Shown here piece after piece: positions 61,037 to 64,000 of a stretch of 64,000 nt of DNA. The stretch comes from Deltaproteobacteria bacterium. GTDB taxonomy: Bacteria > Desulfobacterota > Binatia > Binatales > Binataceae. The translations under genes and the position numbers were made by a program. A model generated the notes under the pieces. That model made no database searches, was not told the origin of the DNA, and was given only the letters and a program-made list of their open reading frames with translations. Where the stretch lies: assembly GCA_021799495.1 (NCBI GenBank), contig JAJZAI010000003.1:1-64000 (forward strand). Direction: 5' to 3'. The stretch's first letter is position 1; each line of letters opens with the position of its first letter.

Positions 61037-62371
61037 TCACTGCGCGCCGGGATGCGTCTCGTCGAGCGCCGTCCGCAGATTCCGCACGATATAGTCCACC
61101 TCGGCGTTTCCGATCGCGAAGGGCGGCGTAACCATCACGCCGTCGCCGCCTGCTTCTCCCGCCATGCCGACCGTTGGATAGACGAACAATCCGTGCTTGA
61201 GCGCCGCGCCGATCACCTGCGACGTGATCTTCCGTGACGGCGGATAAGGCGTCCGCGATGCGCGATCGCGCACCAGCTCGACGCCCCAGAACAGGCCCGT
61301 GCCGCGGATGTCGCCGACCATCGGATGGCCCGACAGATTTTCCTTGAGCTGCGCCCCGAGCCGGGCGCCGATTTCGGCCGCATGCTCGATCAGCCGTTCG
61401 CGCTCCATGATTTCGAGCACCTTGTCCGCGACGGCACAGGCCAGCGGATGGCAGCTATAGGTGTAAAACATGAAGTCCGCGTGCAGCCTTTCGCATTCGG
61501 CGACAAGCTTTTCGTCCACCGCGATCATGCCCATCGGCATATAGCCGCCGGTCAGCCCCTTGCCACCGACGAGAACGTCGGGCGCCAGGTTCCAATGCTC
61601 AACCGCGAAACGCCGTCCGGTACGGCCGAAACCGGTCATCACTTCGTCCGCGATCAGCAAAATTTCATGCTTGCGGCAGATTTCGGCGATACGCGGCCAG
61701 TATTCCCTGACGGGCGGAACGGCGCCGCCTGTCGCTCCCATCATCGGCTCGGCGATAAACGCCGCGATCGAATCGACGCCCTGCCGTTCGATTTCGGCTT
61801 CCAGCGCCTCGGCGCAGTCGAGACCGCATCCAGGATACGTTTTCCCCCACGGGCAGCGGTAGCAAAACGATGGCGGAATATGCGGCCAATCGAAAAGGAC
61901 TTGTTCGTAGTCCTTGCGCCGGTTGCGGTTTCCTCCGACGGAGAGCGCCGCGAGGGTATTGCCGTGATACGAGGTCCAGCGCGAAATGATTTTAGTGCGG
62001 CCCGTCCGGCCCTTCATCTTCTGGTACATCAGCGCGAATTTGATCGCGGCTTCGACCGCCTCCGAACCGCCGCTGGTGAAGAAAAAACGGTTCAGGCCGG
62101 GCGGCGTCCATCGCGCCAGGCGCGCGCACAGCCGTTCGCGGGCGGGAGTGTTCCAGATCGGAACGACATAATTGATTTTCGCGGCCTCCTCGGCCATCAG
62201 GCGCGCGATTTCTTCGCGTCCATGGCCGACATTCACGACCACCGCGCCGGCCGCCGCGTCGAGAATCCGCATCCCGTCGCTCGCATAGAGCCATGGGCCT
62301 TCCGCCCGCTCGATCATCAGCGGTTCGTATGGCCCTTCCATGAACATCGCGCTCTGCCGATCGTCCGCCAT
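61037..62371 (-). CDS. class III aminotransferase (PLP)
   Basis: A 444-residue class III aminotransferase. PLP-binding features: FFFTSGGSEAVEAAIKFA, LLIADEVMTGFGRTGR and the lysine motif VGGKGLTGGYMPMG. It resembles omega-transaminases or GABA-type enzymes that use beta- or omega-amino acids or amines. ATG 62371 was chosen for GGAGAG upstream; ATG 62407 is the alternative. Transcribed after the CoA-transferase/racemase gene with an 84-base gap. Confidence 0.9.
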   Translation of the reverse strand: MADDRQSAMFMEGPYEPLMIERAEGPWLYASDGMRILDAAAGAVVVNVGHGREEIARLMAEEAAKINYVVPIWNTPARERLCARLARWTPPGLNRFFFTSGGSEAVEAAIKFALMYQKMKGRTGRTKIISRWTSYHGNTLAALSVGGNRNRRKDYEQVLFDWPHIPPSFCYRCPWGKTYPGCGLDCAEALEAEIERQGVDSIAAFIAEPMMGATGGAVPPVREYWPRIAEICRKHEILLIADEVMTGFGRTGRRFAVEHWNLAPDVLVGGKGLTGGYMPMGMIAVDEKLVAECERLHADFMFYTYSCHPLACAVADKVLEIMERERLIEHAAEIGARLGAQLKENLSGHPMVGDIRGTGLFWGVELVRDRASRTPYPPSRKITSQVIGAALKHGLFVYPTVGMAGEAGGDGVMVTPPFAIGNAEVDYIVRNLRTALDETHPGAQ

Positions 62372-62455
62372 CGTCACTCTCCATGGTTCGCGCGCCGCCG
62401 CGCTCATCTCGGCATACCACCGCATTCCGACAACGGTTGTCGGATTCGCCGCCGC

Positions 62456-63664
62456 CTATTTGATCGCGCCCTCGGCGCGCCAGCGCTCGATATCCGCGGC
62501 GGCGTAGCCAAGTCCGCCGAGAATCTCCCCGGTATGCTGCCCCAGCTTCGGCGCGAGCGACCGGATCGATCCGGGCGTCTCCGACAGTTTGACCGAGATG
62601 CCCACCTGCTTGACCTTTTCGCCGGCCGGCGTCTCGACCTCCACGATCATGTTGCGGGCGCGAATCTGCGGCTCATCGGCCAGTTCGTCGAGCGTGAGCA
62701 TCCGGCCCACGCAGATATCGGATTTGGAGAGATATTCGAACCATTCGTCGCGCGTGCGCGTCCTGAAGACGCGGGCGAAATGCTCGAGCATCTCGGTCCA
62801 TTTCTGATGGTTGTGCTGGTCCGTGATGTATTGCTCGCAGCCGAGCGCACGGCACAGATTGGCGTAGAACCAGGGCTCGACCGATCCGATCGTGATGTAC
62901 TTGCCGTCCTTGGTTTCGTACAAATTGTAGTAAGGCGCCGCGCCGTCGGTTGACGTATAGCCGCGCTTCGGAATCTTGCCGTTGGTGAAATAGGTCGACA
63001 GCGCCTGCGCGATCAGCAGCATCGTGCCGTCGAGCATCGCGATATCGACATACTGTCCGCGGCCGGTCTGGTTGCGCGCGACCAGCGCCGCGAGCACGCC
63101 GATAGCCGCGTGCATGCCGCCGCCGGCATAGTCGGCGAGCAGGTTCAGCGGAATCGACGGCGGCTGATCCTTGCGGCCGATCAGCGAGAGCGCGCCCGCG
63201 GTCGCGATATAGTTCAGGTCGTGGCCGACCTGGTCCTTGTACGGGCCGGTCTGGCCGAATCCGGTCACGGCGCAATAAATCAGTTTCGGATTGTCGGCCT
63301 TGAGCGTTTCGTAATCGATTCCAAGCCGCTTCGCCACGCCGGGCCGGAACTCCTCGACCACCACGTCCGCGTCGCGGACCAGCCGCAGATAGATTTCCCT
63401 GCCGATCGGGCTTTTCAGATTGATGCCGATCGATTTCTTGTTGCGCGCGAGCGCGTTGGTCGGCACGGAGCCAAAGCCCTCGACACGCCGCACTTTGCCG
63501 GTCGCACCGCCCTGCTCCGCGCGCCGTCCAGTGGGCGCGCCCGGCTCTTCGACCTTGATAATGTCGGCGCCGAGGTCGCCGAGGATCATCGTGCAGTGAG
63601 GTCCCGGCGCGAGCTTGGTCAAATCGATCAGTTTGACGCCTGTAAGCGGAGCGATTGCGGCCAT
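62456..63664 (-). CDS. family III CoA-transferase, AMACR-like
   Basis: A 402-residue family III enzyme: KLIDLTKLAPGPHCTMILGD with LGADIIKVEEP, and FGQTGPYKDQVGHDLNYIAT. The GHDLNY motif is shared with alpha-methylacyl-CoA racemases, so racemase of 2-methylacyl-CoA is a real alternative to CoA-transferase. GGGAG lies before ATG 63664. It would fit branched-chain or sterol acyl-CoA degradation. Confidence 0.87.
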   Translation of the reverse strand: MAAIAPLTGVKLIDLTKLAPGPHCTMILGDLGADIIKVEEPGAPTGRRAEQGGATGKVRRVEGFGSVPTNALARNKKSIGINLKSPIGREIYLRLVRDADVVVEEFRPGVAKRLGIDYETLKADNPKLIYCAVTGFGQTGPYKDQVGHDLNYIATAGALSLIGRKDQPPSIPLNLLADYAGGGMHAAIGVLAALVARNQTGRGQYVDIAMLDGTMLLIAQALSTYFTNGKIPKRGYTSTDGAAPYYNLYETKDGKYITIGSVEPWFYANLCRALGCEQYITDQHNHQKWTEMLEHFARVFRTRTRDEWFEYLSKSDICVGRMLTLDELADEPQIRARNMIVEVETPAGEKVKQVGISVKLSETPGSIRSLAPKLGQHTGEILGGLGYAAADIERWRAEGAIK

Positions 63665-63785
63665 GCTGGTTTCTCCCTTCGCGTGGAAAGCGGCATTCGG
63701 AGCCGGCGTGGTCGCCGATGCCGAACTTCCGGTTTGGTTACTAATTAGTCGGTCGCGGCGCCGTTCGGCAATCCGGCCGCGCGAT

Positions 63786-64000
63786 TCATACCGACGCGGC
63801 GCGTACGCGCGCCAGCAGCGCCGCAAGCCGGTTGAGTCCGGGCGCCATATGCGCTCCGTACCAGTGCAGGTCGCGGCCGTCGATCAGCACCACGCGGCGG
63901 CTCAGCGCCGGCGGCAGCAGCGGCTTCAATTCGTCGGCGTCTTTCTGGCTGAATTCATACGGCTCGTTCGGCAGCAGCACGAAGTCGGGCCGCAGTGCGA
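63786..64000 (-). CDS. helical-backbone metal receptor (BtuF-like), partial
   Basis: The C-terminal part of a gene that continues past the window edge. The readable part has FVLLPNEPYEFSQKDADELK and VVLIDGRDLHWYGAHMAPG, as in periplasmic cobalamin or metal-chelate receptors (BtuF/FhuD-type). A function in ABC uptake is probable, but the start and signal peptide are outside the window. Confidence 0.7.
   Translation of the reverse strand, partial: ALRPDFVLLPNEPYEFSQKDADELKPLLPPALSRRVVLIDGRDLHWYGAHMAPGLNRLAALLARVRAASV

Overview
The window looks like a chromosomal segment of a GC-rich, Gram-negative soil or sediment bacterium. Cell-envelope genes (murA, an orphan GspC, an RcsF-like lipoprotein, SppA, a KdsD-type SIS domain) indicate a diderm. 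The many family III CoA-transferases, acyl-CoA dehydrogenases, F420/FMN-type luciferase-like oxidoreductases and a plant-type glutamate-cysteine ligase resemble Binatota/Desulfobacterota-like genomes. That placement is inference from gene content, not from a marker-gene tree. I saw no rRNA, tRNA, CRISPR array, prophage or transposase.

Layout. 0-5 kb: secreted hypothetical, a pair of acyl-CoA dehydrogenases, GYD-domain protein, PgeF. 5-10 kb: a UvrA-family gene with a TTG start, an uncharacterised protein, RluA-type pseudouridine synthase, SnoaL-like protein. 10-16 kb: CoA-transferase, then a housekeeping run comF, methyltransferase, purM, purN, glycosyltransferase, glutaredoxin and an OB-like protein. 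16-28 kb: glycerol kinase, glutamate-cysteine ligase, orphan gspC, GNAT, DUF2333, sppA, a lipoprotein, an ADP-forming acyl-CoA synthetase with reversed domain order, and a D-2-hydroxyacid dehydrogenase. 28.5-33.7 kb: five TadE/TadG-type genes with no Tad secretion machinery. 33.9-41 kb (minus strand): rpmE-prfA-prmC and murA-hisD-hisB-hisA, lacking hisG, hisH and hisF. 41-45 kb: a TonB-C-like lipoprotein, a DHDPS-like aldolase and a PfkB-SIS fusion. 45-50 kb: crotonase, diiron protein, GST and two TetR regulators, embedded among two families of intergenic inverted repeats. 50-52 kb: luciferase-like oxidoreductase and CoA-transferase. 52.5-57 kb: FHA protein, zinc-ribbon membrane protein, Ser/Thr kinase, PHP phosphoesterase, RcsF-like lipoprotein. 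57-64 kb: a second luciferase-like oxidoreductase, ClC chloride channel, hydrolase, class III aminotransferase, CoA-transferase/racemase and the edge of a metal-receptor gene.

The most striking observation is the kinase at 54244-55839. It lacks the canonical VAIK lysine (Ala42 sits there) but has a lysine (Lys24) in place of the third glycine of the glycine-rich loop, which is the arrangement that defines eukaryotic WNK kinases. It follows an FHA-domain protein and a zinc-ribbon membrane protein and carries its own zinc ribbon, membrane segment and BON-like tail, so these three genes may form an unusual signalling module. Second is the single-ORF fusion of a PfkB sugar kinase and a KdsD-like isomerase beside a DHDPS-like aldolase, which suggests an undescribed sugar-acid pathway. 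Third is the block of Tad-type surface or pseudopilin proteins without an export machine.
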